Positions 38,381-46,878 are shown, counted from the stretch's first letter. The stretch: DNA of 64,000 nucleotides from RBC074 sp964470555 (GCA_964470555.1 CAYYDG010000013.1:1-64000), one strand, 5' to 3'. Program-made: numbers and translations. The notes: generated by a model from the sequence alone, not told the origin.

Positions 38381-39504
38381 CGGTGATCCTTGTCAGATTT
38401 GAGCTTGGGGCGTTCGGCGTCTTTCGCCGCGTAATGGAAAATCGCTCCGCTTGTGCCAACCGCCCAGCCACAATCAGGCGCGACGAAAAACACTCGCTGC
38501 AAATGAGCGCGTGTTCCCGGCGATTCATCAATCCAGGTAACACCACCGTCCGTCGTGTGCAGCAAAGCGCCTCGGTCACCGGCGATCCAACCTTCTTTTG
38601 AGCTAAGAAAAACTACGTCGTTCAGATTTTGCTGCATGCCGGACGATTGCGATTGCCAGCGAGCGCCGCCATTCGTGGTTGAAAGAATCACTCCGCCGTT
38701 GCCGACCGCCCAGCCGCGTTGCGCATCCACAAAATGCACGGCGCGCAAACTGGTCGTGACGCCGGTCGCTTGTTCGTTCCAGGTTTGGCCGCCGTCTTCT
38801 GTGTGAAGAGCAAATCCGCCTGCGCCTACGATCCAGGCTTGCTGCGTGTCAATCGCCGAAATGTCATTGAGAATTTTCCGCGCTTGAATGACTTGCAGCT
38901 TCCACGTCGCGCCGCCGTCCGCCGTGGTTTGAATTGTGCCGAGTTCGCCCACCGCCCAGCCGATACGTTCGTTGGCAAAGGCCATGCGCAGCAGAATCGG
39001 ATCAGGCGGCGGTTTCGGCTCTTCGATTTCCAGCGTGTCTTTGGAGGTTTTTTTGATGGTCAGCGTCTGGTTCGGTTGCAGCGGAGGCCGCGCCAGTTGA
39101 GTTTCCATCCACAAAGCGCCGCGATCTTCGGTGCGAAGCAGGAACACACGTTCGTGCCATTGAATGTCCGGGCGGCGATTGAACAATCCGAATTCGCCAA
39201 GCGCCAACAGTCGTTTTTCATCAAAGGCCCACAAATCCAGCAAAGGTTCTTTTTTCATTTTGGGCGGAAGCAACATTGGCTGCCAGCGTTGGCCGCCGTC
39301 TTCGGTGGAAAGCAGCATGCCGTTGCTGCCTGCAATCCATCCGCGCTGACGATTGGCGAAAACCACGGCGTTGAGTTTTGACAGCACGCCGCTGGATTGT
39401 TGCAACCAGCCGGGTTCAGGCGCGGATCGCCTGAAAGCGGGGAAATCCGCCAACAGGAAAATAAGAAACAGACTCAGGGAAACGGCAATCTTCATCGGCT
39501 TCAA
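38377..39504 (-). CDS. Ycf48/BNR-type secreted beta-propeller
   Basis: A 375-residue protein with a signal peptide (IAVSLSLFLIFLLADFPAF). It consists of Ycf48-like (PSII assembly/BNR, PF14870-type) repeats: LNAVVFANRQRGWIAGSNGM, LSTEDGGQRWQPM, LRMAFANERIGWAVGELGTI, DGGATWKLQVIQ, LNDISAIDTQQAWIVGAGGF and GGVTWIDESPGTRAHL. In each unit 'GW.vG..G.i..T.DGG.tW' repeats. The family name comes from the cyanobacterial factor, but in non-phototrophs the role is unknown. It heads a tightly packed unit with GNAT and tryptophan dioxygenase (4-bp overlaps). Starts at 39504 or 39495 are possible. Confidence 0.82.
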   Translation of the reverse strand: MKPMKIAVSLSLFLIFLLADFPAFRRSAPEPGWLQQSSGVLSKLNAVVFANRQRGWIAGSNGMLLSTEDGGQRWQPMLLPPKMKKEPLLDLWAFDEKRLLALGEFGLFNRRPDIQWHERVFLLRTEDRGALWMETQLARPPLQPNQTLTIKKTSKDTLEIEEPKPPPDPILLRMAFANERIGWAVGELGTIQTTADGGATWKLQVIQARKILNDISAIDTQQAWIVGAGGFALHTEDGGQTWNEQATGVTTSLRAVHFVDAQRGWAVGNGGVILSTTNGGARWQSQSSGMQQNLNDVVFLSSKEGWIAGDRGALLHTTDGGVTWIDESPGTRAHLQRVFFVAPDCGWAVGTSGAIFHYAAKDAERPKLKSDKDHR

Positions 39505-39534
39505 TCTCGGCGCAGTCGTTTGTGACGAACGCGC

Positions 39535-39554
39535 CCGCCTGAAGGCGGAACTCC
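39535..39554 (-). repeat. single REP-like hairpin
   Basis: Read on the minus strand it is GGAGTTCCGCCTTCAGGCGG with stem CCGCC/GGCGG, in the 58-bp gap between the Ycf48-like and EPS export genes. Confidence 0.6.
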
Positions 39555-39562
39555 AAACGTGT

Positions 39563-40348
39563 TTACCGCGCTATGACTCGCATCCAGGAAGCGAGCATGG
39601 TGATGCTCATCAACTTGTCAACGGTTTTGAACTTGTTGCCGGGCACGAACACCGTGTCGCCGGGAATCAGAAAAATGTCCTGCGCTTTGCCGCGTTCGAC
39701 TTCTTTCATGTTCACCGGGATGGCGGCTGTCGTGCCGTCTTTTTGCAGCCGCAATACGCTGACTTTCGACAAATCGCCGAAACGTGTGACGTAACCGGCT
39801 TTGGCCAGAGCTTCCGTCACGGTCATGCGCCGCGTCATTTCGTAAATTCCGGCCTGAGTCACATCGCCTATGACCATGTATTTCAGGCTATGCACCTGAG
39901 CGATTTGAATCGAAACTTTGGGCTCGCGGATGTATTCGGACAGCTTTTCAGTGAATTCTTTTTCCAGCTCTTCGATGGTGCGACCGGCAATGACGATGTG
40001 GCCGATCAGCGGATAGCTGATTTTTCCGTTCGGCGGAATGACAATGTTCGCCCGCGAATAGTTCGGCTGGTCGAAGACATCCACCGAAATCACGTCTTCG
40101 GGACCGAGCCGCGTTGTGGCGAAAAAGTTGTTGATGTATGGCAAAACCGCCGCTTCTTCTTCGGACTGGGTTTCGCGGCGCAGCGATTGGCGGTCGGCGT
40201 CGGAAATAGGTTTTGGTTGCTGGTCGCCGTCGGATTTCTTTTCCGAAGCGACGCGCTCGCGCGTTTGCGGTTTGGGAGCTTTGTCCAAATCGGATTGGGC
40301 AAAAGCTACGGAAGATAAAGTAACGACCAGTAAAATAAGGGTTCTCAT
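39563..40348 (-). CDS. polysaccharide biosynthesis/export protein (Wza-like)
   Basis: A 261-residue protein. The start at 40348 has GGAGG just upstream and gives a signal peptide (TLILLVVTLSSVAFAQ); a longer frame to 40387 runs into a repeat arm and is rejected. The Poly_export domain begins LGPEDVISVDVFDQPNYS and contains GKISYPLIGHIVIAGRTIEE, and an SLBB-type domain follows (YMVIGDVTQAGIYEMTRRMT, IFLIPGDTVFVPGNKF). It lacks an obvious lipobox. In EPS systems this outer-membrane protein forms the exit channel. It is the last gene of the EPS set on the minus strand. Confidence 0.9.
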   Translation of the reverse strand: MRTLILLVVTLSSVAFAQSDLDKAPKPQTRERVASEKKSDGDQQPKPISDADRQSLRRETQSEEEAAVLPYINNFFATTRLGPEDVISVDVFDQPNYSRANIVIPPNGKISYPLIGHIVIAGRTIEELEKEFTEKLSEYIREPKVSIQIAQVHSLKYMVIGDVTQAGIYEMTRRMTVTEALAKAGYVTRFGDLSKVSVLRLQKDGTTAAIPVNMKEVERGKAQDIFLIPGDTVFVPGNKFKTVDKLMSITMLASWMRVIAR

Positions 40349-40385
40349 TGTGACCTCCGAGAGGTTTTTGGAGAAAAGCGTTTCC

Positions 40386-40422
40386 ACCGCAGAGGCGCAG
40401 AGAACGCAGAGGAAGCGCAGAG
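40386..40422 (+). repeat. left arm of 37-bp inverted repeat flanking GxxExxY gene
   Basis: This is the inverted complement of 40932-40968 with two mismatches. The central 26 bp (starting ACCGCAGAGGCGCAGAGAAC) are perfect. It lies between the EPS export gene and the GxxExxY stop codon. Confidence 0.9.
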
Positions 40423-40426
40423 AGGC

Positions 40427-40834
40427 TTAATCAGATTCGACTTCATCATTTTCACTCAAACCCAGGACAAGTCGGTTTATACCGCCATTTTTTAAGACTT
40501 CGACTTTGAAATTGAAGAGAAGTCCGGCTTTCCAATTGCCAAGTTTCATGTAAGTCAGAGTTTGTGCCTCAAAGATTGGATGGAGAGCCTCGACTGATTT
40601 GATCTCAACGACGACAGTGTTCTCTACAAGCAGGTCCAGTTGATATGCCTTTTCAATCTTGATGCCTTTGTATTCCAAGGGCAGCGGAAACTGCCGTTTG
40701 AATCGAATTCCTCTCAACGCCAATTCTCTGCACAGACATTCTTCATAAGCTGATTCCAGCAAGCCTGGCCCTAAAATCTTATGAACCTCAATCGCTGCCC
40801 CGATAATCTTCCATGTTAAATCATTGATCTTCAT
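40427..40834 (-). CDS. GxxExxY family protein (PDDEXK-type nuclease)
   Basis: A 135-residue protein. The start at 40834 is selected by GGAGGTGAAG directly upstream; frames extending to 40885 are less likely. The family motif G-x-x-E-x-x-Y is at residues 24-30 (GLLESAY). Residues 67-79 carry the nuclease-like D..ExK core (Asp67, Glu77, Lys79; AYQLDLLVENTVVVEIK). This matches the GxxExxY/PDDEXK_3 family, found in Planctomycetes, Verrucomicrobia, Bacteroidetes and Acidobacteria; the function is unproven. The gene is bounded by 37-bp inverted repeats, so it looks like a mobile cassette inserted into the EPS cluster. Confidence 0.88.
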   Translation of the reverse strand: MKINDLTWKIIGAAIEVHKILGPGLLESAYEECLCRELALRGIRFKRQFPLPLEYKGIKIEKAYQLDLLVENTVVVEIKSVEALHPIFEAQTLTYMKLGNWKAGLLFNFKVEVLKNGGINRLVLGLSENDEVESD

Positions 40835-40931
40835 CTTCACCTCCAGTAATTGTTTACGACTCACTGCTGTGTAGTTGAGACGCAACCAAAACTCAAAGGC
40901 TGTATCAATCCATTTTCAATACGAGTCTAAC

Positions 40932-40968
40932 CTCTGCGCTAACTCTGCGTTCTCTGCGCCTCTGCGGT
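40932..40968 (-). repeat. right arm of 37-bp inverted repeat flanking GxxExxY gene
   Basis: This is the inverted complement of 40386-40422 with two mismatches. Its word CTCTGCG recurs four times. It lies 98 bp upstream of the GxxExxY start. Confidence 0.9.
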
Positions 40969-40989
40969 TAAATCTCGAATCCTTTATCA

Positions 40990-42495
40990 CTATCTTCCAT
41001 ATCCAAACAGGACGACCTTGATGGTTTTGAACATGATCCAGATGTCGAATAGCAGCGAAACGTTTTTGATGTAGTACAGATCGTACTGCAATTTCTGGAC
41101 GGCGTCTTCCACCGAAGAGCCGTAGCCGTAATTGACCTGTGCCCAGCCGGTCAGTCCGGGTTCGACCAGATGGCGTTGCGAATAAAACGGAATCTGTTCG
41201 GTCAGTTGTTCGACGAACACCGGACGTTCGGCGCGCGGACCGACGAAGCTCATGTCGCCGAGCAGAATGTTCAGGAATTGCGGAATTTCGTCAATACGGG
41301 TCTTGCGTAAAAAATTGCCGATGCGTGTGATGCGCGGATCGCGTTCGGTCGCCCATTGCGCTCCGTCTTTTTCGGCGTCCTGACGCATCGAGCGAAACTT
41401 GATGATTTTGAATGTGCGTCCGTTTTTGCCGACGCGCTCCTGAGTGTAAAAAATCGGTCCGGGCGAATCCAGTTTGATCGCAATTGCGGCCAGCAGCGCA
41501 AAGGGCAGGGAAACGAGAATGGCAATCAACGCCACCACCAGATTGAACAGCCGGCGAATGACGCCCCAGAATGTGCCGCGTTTGCTGCCGCCGGAAAAGA
41601 TGATCCAGCTTGGGCGCAACATCTCGACGTTGATTTTGCCGGTCAGATTTTCGTAAAGCGCCGTGCCTTCTTCGATGGCGGCCTGGCCTTGCAATCGGAT
41701 TTTCAACAATTGATCCACAGGCATGCGGCCTCGGCGATCCTGCAAGGCGACGACGACGCGGTCAATTTTCTGTTCCTGCACGATGCGATTCAAATCGTTG
41801 ACCGTGCCCAGCACCTTGCGCGAAAAAATAATCGGACCGTTGTTGGACGAGTTGCTTTCGCTGATGAGTTCCGTTCCGACCAGTCCGGCATCTTCCGCAA
41901 CGTACCCGGCGACTTTGTACCCCAGATCGCGTCGCAACAGCGCTTCGTGCGCCACCTCTCTGGCCAGTTTGTCCGTGCCGACGACCAGAATCCAATCGCC
42001 CAATTTTGGGTTTCGCAGTATCCAGTGAATTCCCAATCGCCAGACAGTCATCAGCAGCAAGGCCAGAATCAGCGCAATGACCGGAACGCCGTTGCCAGTG
42101 CGAGCGATGCCCACGCCTTCGATTTCCTGTTCGTAACCGAGCAGCAAGGTCGGACGCAGCACGAAGGTCAAGCCGAGAATCAACAGAGCCACGCCGACAG
42201 CCTGAAAGATGTCGGTCAGCAGTTCGCGCCGCAATCGTGGTTTTGAAACGTCGTACAAGTCGAAGAGGTAAAAAATGAATTGGCAGACAAGCGTCGTCAG
42301 CGCGATTTTGTAGATGCCGCGCTGGTCAATCAGGATCGAGCCAAGGTATTTGGGAAATCGTATGTACAGACCGAGCAGAATCACGGAAAACGCAATGCCG
42401 GTTTCGACCAGAAACAGCGTCAGGGTTTTGAACCAGATGTTTCGACGAATCACTTGAATTGGTGGCTGGCGGTTGATGGGTGGGGGAGGTCGCAA
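40990..42495 (-). CDS. undecaprenyl-phosphate sugar phosphotransferase (WcaJ/EpsE-like)
   Basis: A 501-residue membrane protein. The N-terminal half has about five transmembrane helices (FLVETGIAFSVILLGLYIRF, LTTLVCQFIFYLFDL, ALLILGLTFVLRP, PVIALILALLLMTVWRLGIH) plus a CoA-binding-like Rossmann domain (DWILVVGTDKLAREVAHEAL). The C-terminal bacterial sugar transferase domain (~310-501) includes KLDSPGPIFYTQERVGKNGR, FKIIKFRSMRQDAEKDG, KTRIDEIPQFLNILLGDMSF and GLTGWAQVNYGYGSSVEDA. It attaches the first sugar phosphate to undecaprenyl phosphate, beginning EPS repeat-unit synthesis. It is upstream of the GxxExxY cassette and downstream of the kinase gene, same strand. Confidence 0.92.
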   Translation of the reverse strand: MRPPPPINRQPPIQVIRRNIWFKTLTLFLVETGIAFSVILLGLYIRFPKYLGSILIDQRGIYKIALTTLVCQFIFYLFDLYDVSKPRLRRELLTDIFQAVGVALLILGLTFVLRPTLLLGYEQEIEGVGIARTGNGVPVIALILALLLMTVWRLGIHWILRNPKLGDWILVVGTDKLAREVAHEALLRRDLGYKVAGYVAEDAGLVGTELISESNSSNNGPIIFSRKVLGTVNDLNRIVQEQKIDRVVVALQDRRGRMPVDQLLKIRLQGQAAIEEGTALYENLTGKINVEMLRPSWIIFSGGSKRGTFWGVIRRLFNLVVALIAILVSLPFALLAAIAIKLDSPGPIFYTQERVGKNGRTFKIIKFRSMRQDAEKDGAQWATERDPRITRIGNFLRKTRIDEIPQFLNILLGDMSFVGPRAERPVFVEQLTEQIPFYSQRHLVEPGLTGWAQVNYGYGSSVEDAVQKLQYDLYYIKNVSLLFDIWIMFKTIKVVLFGYGR

Positions 42496-42557
42496 GCGAC
42501 GGCGAATTCATTCCACATACCCAAGTTAAGCGGGTTGGCAAAAATTTTGCGGCTAAA

Positions 42558-42650
42558 ATTTTCATTTGCCATTTTCCAATTGTCATTTGTCATTGCCGCT
42601 TGACGTTTCGTGCGATGACAAATGACAGATCAAAAATGGAAAATGAAATT
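42558..42650. repeat. intergenic palindrome with GTCATTTGTCAT core
   Basis: GTCATTTGTCAT (42582-42593) pairs with ATGACAAATGAC (42615-42626), 12 bp perfect. The outer part contains ATTTTCCA on the left and TGGAAAAT on the right. It occupies most of the gap between the transferase and kinase genes. Confidence 0.7.
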
Positions 42651-42674
42651 ACCGACAAATTTTCGTTTGAGCGC

Positions 42675-43910
42675 TTACAACTTCAGCTTCCTTCCTGGGG
42701 GAGATTTTTTCATGGGGCTTAGGAGTTTTTGCCACCACGAACGGCGGCGATTTTGTTGGGAATAATTGTAGTAATAATCGTAATACCCGGCTTCTTCGAA
42801 AACTTCCGCGCCGTTGAGCACCACGCCGAGCATTTTGGTGGCGGGCAGCGCGTCAATTGCTTTTTCGACAGTTTCGTAATGCGCCATTCCGGCGCGAACG
42901 ACCAGCATGACGGCGTCTGCCTGATTGGCCAGCAAGCGCGCGTCGGCAAACGGCAGCACGGGCGGCGAATCAATCAAAATGAAATCAAAGTAATTGCGCA
43001 AATCGCCAATCATCTCCACCAAACGCTCGCTCGACAGCAATTCGGTCGGGTTTGCCGATTCGTGGCTGACGGCCAGCACATACATTTCGTGGCCTTCCAG
43101 CGTGAACAGCGAATCCAGCGGATTGGCTTCGCCGCGTAATGTTTCGCCCAATCCGGCTTTGGGTTTGACGCCCAGATACGCGGCCACGTTCGGACGTCGC
43201 AAATCGCCGTCAATAATCAGCACTCGTTTTTCCGATTGCGCGATGGCCAATCCCAGATTGATGACTGTCGAAGTTTTGCCTTCGCCCGCCAGCGTGCTGG
43301 TGATGGTGACGACCTGTGTTTGTTTTCGTTCAGCCGCGTGAAACAACTGCGTGCGCAGCGTGCGGTACTGTTCGCATTCGGCGGCTTGCGGGTCTGTCAG
43401 CAATACCAAACGCGGATGCAATCGCGATGGCACGATCGGTTCGACGGGGACTTCGTGTTGACGTTTCGGCTTGCTGGCTGGGGCAGGGGCGTGCGTTGCG
43501 ATTTCTGGTTCAGGCGTTGAAACAATAGATTCGATCGGGGCCTGGCGAATGACCGGCGGCGCTTTCTTGAGTTTTTCCGCGATGCTGCGAACTTCCTCTG
43601 CTGTCAGGCGAGAGGGTTCGGGCGCGGATTTGCCAGTTCCATTCGGTTTGCCATTTGGTTGAGGAGTTTCGATTGGCGAAGGCGGCTGGTTCAACGTGAA
43701 AATCGCGCCTTCGTTGGAACGCGGCCCGACCGGCGTTCCAATCACCGAAGGCAATTCAAACGTAATCGAATCCGCGTGAGCTTCGACGGCGTCGCCATTC
43801 GCAGAAACCGATTCCGGCGAACCGATGCTTGCCGCCAGCGGATCGTGCGCTGCATCGCCATTTTGTTCGGATTGTTGCTGGCGCAACAGCGCCTCGAAAA
43901 CTTTGCTCAT
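42675..43910 (-). CDS. CpsD/CapB-type (BY-kinase) tyrosine kinase
   Basis: A 411-residue protein. A long Pro/Ala-rich cytoplasmic N-terminus (~1-165) carries LTAEEVRSIAEKLKKAPPVI. The kinase domain has Walker A (TSTLAGEGKTSTVINLG), Walker A' (RVLIIDGDLRRPNVAAYLG) and Walker B (DFILIDSPPVLPFADARLLA). The C-terminal Tyr cluster AGYYDYYYNYSQQN is the usual autophosphorylation site. In EPS systems this kinase works with the chain-length protein (45108-46700) to regulate polymerisation/export. The start is not certain, because the N-terminus has no homologous landmark, but 43910 is the first in frame after REP-like hairpins. Confidence 0.9.
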   Translation of the reverse strand: MSKVFEALLRQQQSEQNGDAAHDPLAASIGSPESVSANGDAVEAHADSITFELPSVIGTPVGPRSNEGAIFTLNQPPSPIETPQPNGKPNGTGKSAPEPSRLTAEEVRSIAEKLKKAPPVIRQAPIESIVSTPEPEIATHAPAPASKPKRQHEVPVEPIVPSRLHPRLVLLTDPQAAECEQYRTLRTQLFHAAERKQTQVVTITSTLAGEGKTSTVINLGLAIAQSEKRVLIIDGDLRRPNVAAYLGVKPKAGLGETLRGEANPLDSLFTLEGHEMYVLAVSHESANPTELLSSERLVEMIGDLRNYFDFILIDSPPVLPFADARLLANQADAVMLVVRAGMAHYETVEKAIDALPATKMLGVVLNGAEVFEEAGYYDYYYNYSQQNRRRSWWQKLLSPMKKSPPGRKLKL

Positions 43911-43920
43911 ATCGGGTTTA

Positions 43921-43963
43921 GAGTCCCGGCTTCAGCCGGTTGGCCGCCTGAAAGGCGGTACTC
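43921..43963. repeat. inverted pair of REP-like hairpins (BIME-like)
   Basis: GAGTCCCGGCTTCAGCCGG at 43921-43939 faces CCGCCTGAAAGGCGGTACTC at 43944-43963. Both have a five- or six-base-pair stem with a TTCA/TGAA loop and a GAGT head. The pair fills the gap between the kinase and ATPase genes. Confidence 0.7.
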
Positions 43964-43972
43964 TGAACGTTT

Positions 43973-45040
43973 TCAACCAGCTTTCAACTTCCCTTCAAAC
44001 TCATCCGGCGTCGGAACCACTTTCAATTGCACAGGCTCGTTGGTTGGCGTCTGCTGGCGATTACCGCGGCGACGTTGGGAACGGCGGCGCGAAGATTTGG
44101 AAAAGCCTGATCGCTCATCGTCCATCTCAGGCAATTCCGATTCGGGCAACCAGTTCATGACGACTTCGTTGCGCATAACCGGTATTGGCGGCAGTGCGCC
44201 AGTCATGACGTCCAGCGGGTCATCTTCGATCATAGGTTGCAGCAAATCCAGCGATTCGGCGACTTCGGAAATGATGTCCGCGCCAATGGTTCGCGCGCTC
44301 GCCGCGTAGCCGTTGAGCAGCGCGTTGTCGCAAATGTTGTTGATGAGTCGCGGAATGCCTTCCGACGCGCGATAAATCAACGCCACAGCATCCGGCGTGA
44401 ATAATTCCAACCGCGTGGCTCCGGCAATTTTCAACCGTGTGCGGATGTATTCGGAAATTTCGTCGGCCTTGAGCGGTTTGATTTCGCAACGCAAACTGAT
44501 GCGTTGTTTCAACTGTCGCAATTCAGCGCTGTTGAGCAAAGCGCGCAATTCCGGCTGTCCGGTCAGCACAATCTGCAACTGTTTTTCGGTGTAGGTTTCA
44601 AAGTTCAGCAGCAGCCGGATTTCTTCCAGCAATTCGCGCGACAATCCTTGTGCTTCGTCCACCACCAACACGGTTCGCAAGCCGCGCGAATGCCGCATCA
44701 TCAGCAACCGACCGAACTTTTGCAGCGCTTCGGCTTTGGACGCGAACGGCGCAAAGCCGAAATCCACAGCCAGATGCTGATACAACTCCGGCACGGTCAG
44801 CCCCGGATTGAAAATGTATGAACTGAGCACGCTGCGATCCAACCGCGCAATCATCGCGCGCAGCATCGTGGTCTTTCCGGTTCCGACTTCGCCCGTCGCT
44901 ACGATCAAGCCTTTGCCGTGCTGGATGCCGTAATGCAAATTCGCCATCACCTCGCGGTGACTGGCCGTGAAGTACAGAAAGCGCGGATCAGGCGTCAAAC
45001 TGAAGGGAATGTCTTTAAGTCCGTAAAATTGAAGATACAT
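43973..45040 (-). CDS. AAA ATPase, XrtA/PEP-CTERM-associated or ExeA-like
   Basis: An AAA+ ATPase of about 355 residues from 45040, where MYLQFYGLKDIPFSLTPDPR is the usual N-terminus of this family; a longer frame to 45061 overlaps a palindrome and is less likely. Walker A (GEVGTGKTTMLRA), Walker B (RTVLVVDEAQGLS) and the sensor segment LQIVLTGQPELRALL are clear. The C-terminus has a Lys/Arg-rich tail. The family (ExeA/GspA-like, or XrtA-associated ATPase) is found in exosortase and EPS loci and may bind peptidoglycan or assemble export machinery. Here it lies between the kinase and the chain-length gene. Confidence 0.88.
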   Translation of the reverse strand: MYLQFYGLKDIPFSLTPDPRFLYFTASHREVMANLHYGIQHGKGLIVATGEVGTGKTTMLRAMIARLDRSVLSSYIFNPGLTVPELYQHLAVDFGFAPFASKAEALQKFGRLLMMRHSRGLRTVLVVDEAQGLSRELLEEIRLLLNFETYTEKQLQIVLTGQPELRALLNSAELRQLKQRISLRCEIKPLKADEISEYIRTRLKIAGATRLELFTPDAVALIYRASEGIPRLINNICDNALLNGYAASARTIGADIISEVAESLDLLQPMIEDDPLDVMTGALPPIPVMRNEVVMNWLPESELPEMDDERSGFSKSSRRRSQRRRGNRQQTPTNEPVQLKVVPTPDEFEGKLKAG

Positions 45041-45046
45041 AAATGA

Positions 45047-45102
45047 GTAGTCGGTAGCCATACATCTTTATCTTCTGACTACCGAATCCCGGCAACCGAC
45101 TG
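45047..45102. repeat. palindrome between ATPase and chain-length genes
   Basis: AGTCGGTAGCC (45049-45059) pairs with GGCAACCGACT (45091-45101), 10 of 11, and TCGGTAG recurs as its complement at 45077-45085. It supports the ATPase start at 45040. Confidence 0.55.
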
Positions 45103-45107
45103 TTTTT

Positions 45108-46700
45108 TTAATAACTCCCTGTGACCATACTCAGCAACCGCGAAAATTTGATTCCTTGATACAGCAAAAACGCCGCCAGCGGGATCAGCGCAATGACGCC
45201 GAAAACCTTTACTGCATTGAGCATCGGTTGGCGACGGCGTTCGGGTTCGGTGACGATTTTCGGAACGGTGACCAGCAGCGGCAAGCGCGTGTAATGCGCC
45301 ACGTCGCGCGAATCGCGAATGGTCAGCAGCGCGCGCGCTTCGACGGCGGCGGCGGCGATCAACCCGCTCAGCAAACCGACAAGCAGCGCCATCGGATACA
45401 GCATGTTTCGTTTGGGCGAAGCGGGCGCTTCCGGCAGATTCGCCGGATCGGCCATGCGAAAAGTTTCGCCGCTGAAATCGTTGATGACCTTGGCGCCGAA
45501 TCGCGCGTTGTCGCGCATCGAAAGCAAATCTTCGTATCGTTTTCGCAACGTATTGTAATCGCGTTCGATCTTGGTCGCTTCAGTCGCCAGAATCGGCGAA
45601 TGTCGCAAACGGTTTTGCAGATCGTTCAACTGGCGATTGGTTTGGTCCAGTTCGCTGTTTTTGCGCACCAGATCGGCACGGTCAGCAGCCAGTTTGATTT
45701 CCAGTTGGGCGATTTGCGGATTGGCGGTTTTGGCGGCGCGTTTGTTCAAACGTTCCTGCTCGGTTTTGGCTTTCAAATCGTCCAGTTCGCGGTTGATGGA
45801 TTCGATCTGCACGCGCAGCTTGATGACTTCTGGATATTTTTCCGTGTAGGTTATCAGCAACTGTTTCAATTGCCCTTCAAGCTCGGCGCGTTTGCCGCGC
45901 AACTGGCCTTCGGTTTGTCCGGCGGCCAGCGGCGCTTCCGGCTCGGTGCTTTCCTGTGTTTTCAAATTGGCCAAGACCTGTTCGCTCATGGTGATCTGGC
46001 TGCGCAGCGAATCAATCGAATTTTGCTGCGACTGGCGAATCATGCTCAAGCTGTTCATCTGGCCGAGCAGGTTCTGTTCCTGCCCCGTAACGGCGTCGGG
46101 GTTGCTGACCAGAAAGCCCGCGCGTTCGGATTCGATTTTTTCCAGTTCGGTTTTGACTTCGTTGATGCGGCCTTCCAGCAGATCAATCGTGGTGTAGACC
46201 TGACGCCGGGTTTCATCGGAATTGGCGTCAATGAACCTCGCCGCCAGTTCCGCCGTCACATCGCGAATGGTTCGAGGGTCTGGGCCGCGATAAGAAATCT
46301 GGAAGGCGTAAACGCCGGAAGCCGCAGTGTAAGGTTGCACGAAAATGTGCCGGTTCATTTCGTCAATCACCAGTTCGATGGGCGTGTTGCGAGCCATCAA
46401 TTCCGGGTAGAGGCCATACCGATTAATCAGCCGTTGCAACTCCGTGCGGCTGGTGACCTGTTTTTGAATCGAATTGAGCCGGGAATTCAAATCAATCTGA
46501 TTGACGGGTTGAACGTAATTGCTAGAAACCTTCGGCGGGTCAACGATGACCGTCGTGCGCGATTCATAGACGTTGGGCAATTTGTAAATGGCATACCCCA
46601 GGGCCGAAGCGACCACTATGCTGGGAACCAGCACGAAATACCTTCGCCGCCACAACAGCTTCAGATATTCGGCTGGTGTTCTGATTCGAAAACTGGCCAT
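45108..46700 (-). CDS. Wzz/GNVR-type EPS chain-length determinant protein
   Basis: A 530-residue membrane protein; I chose 46700 (MASFRIRTPAEYLKLLWRRR) because the longer frame would overlap the divergent ABC gene. The N-terminal transmembrane helix is FVLVPSIVVASALGYAIYKL, and a Wzz-type periplasmic domain follows. The centre is a long coiled coil (EQERLNKRAAKTANPQIAQL, ADRADLVRKNSELDQTNRQL). The C-terminus carries a second helix pair (MLYPMALLVGLLSGLIAAAA, VKVFGVIALIPLAAFLLYQG). It controls polysaccharide chain length with the kinase encoded downstream. It heads the EPS unit on the minus strand and is divergent from the ABC ATPase gene. Confidence 0.9.
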   Translation of the reverse strand: MASFRIRTPAEYLKLLWRRRYFVLVPSIVVASALGYAIYKLPNVYESRTTVIVDPPKVSSNYVQPVNQIDLNSRLNSIQKQVTSRTELQRLINRYGLYPELMARNTPIELVIDEMNRHIFVQPYTAASGVYAFQISYRGPDPRTIRDVTAELAARFIDANSDETRRQVYTTIDLLEGRINEVKTELEKIESERAGFLVSNPDAVTGQEQNLLGQMNSLSMIRQSQQNSIDSLRSQITMSEQVLANLKTQESTEPEAPLAAGQTEGQLRGKRAELEGQLKQLLITYTEKYPEVIKLRVQIESINRELDDLKAKTEQERLNKRAAKTANPQIAQLEIKLAADRADLVRKNSELDQTNRQLNDLQNRLRHSPILATEATKIERDYNTLRKRYEDLLSMRDNARFGAKVINDFSGETFRMADPANLPEAPASPKRNMLYPMALLVGLLSGLIAAAAVEARALLTIRDSRDVAHYTRLPLLVTVPKIVTEPERRRQPMLNAVKVFGVIALIPLAAFLLYQGIKFSRLLSMVTGSY

Positions 46701-46878
46701 CTGTTGTTTGTCTCGCGCTCGCTGAAACTTTTTGGGGATACGGAATTTGCAGGTCGTTGAACCGAGCGGGATTATAGCCGAGCGCCGCAAGAAGCGTCGA
46801 GTCAAAAACCTGCCTTGAGCCACCTCTATGGGTGAAGTAGCATACGCGCGTTCACAAATTTCAACATAAGTCACATTT

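Noticed and set aside
39563..46700. exosortase gene inside the EPS set
   Set aside because: No frame in this interval has an exosortase-type multi-helix protein with the Cys/Arg/His active residues; the only polytopic protein is the sugar transferase.
45156..46760. 534-codon plus-strand frame
   Set aside because: It is antisense to the chain-length determinant gene and has no recognised domain.
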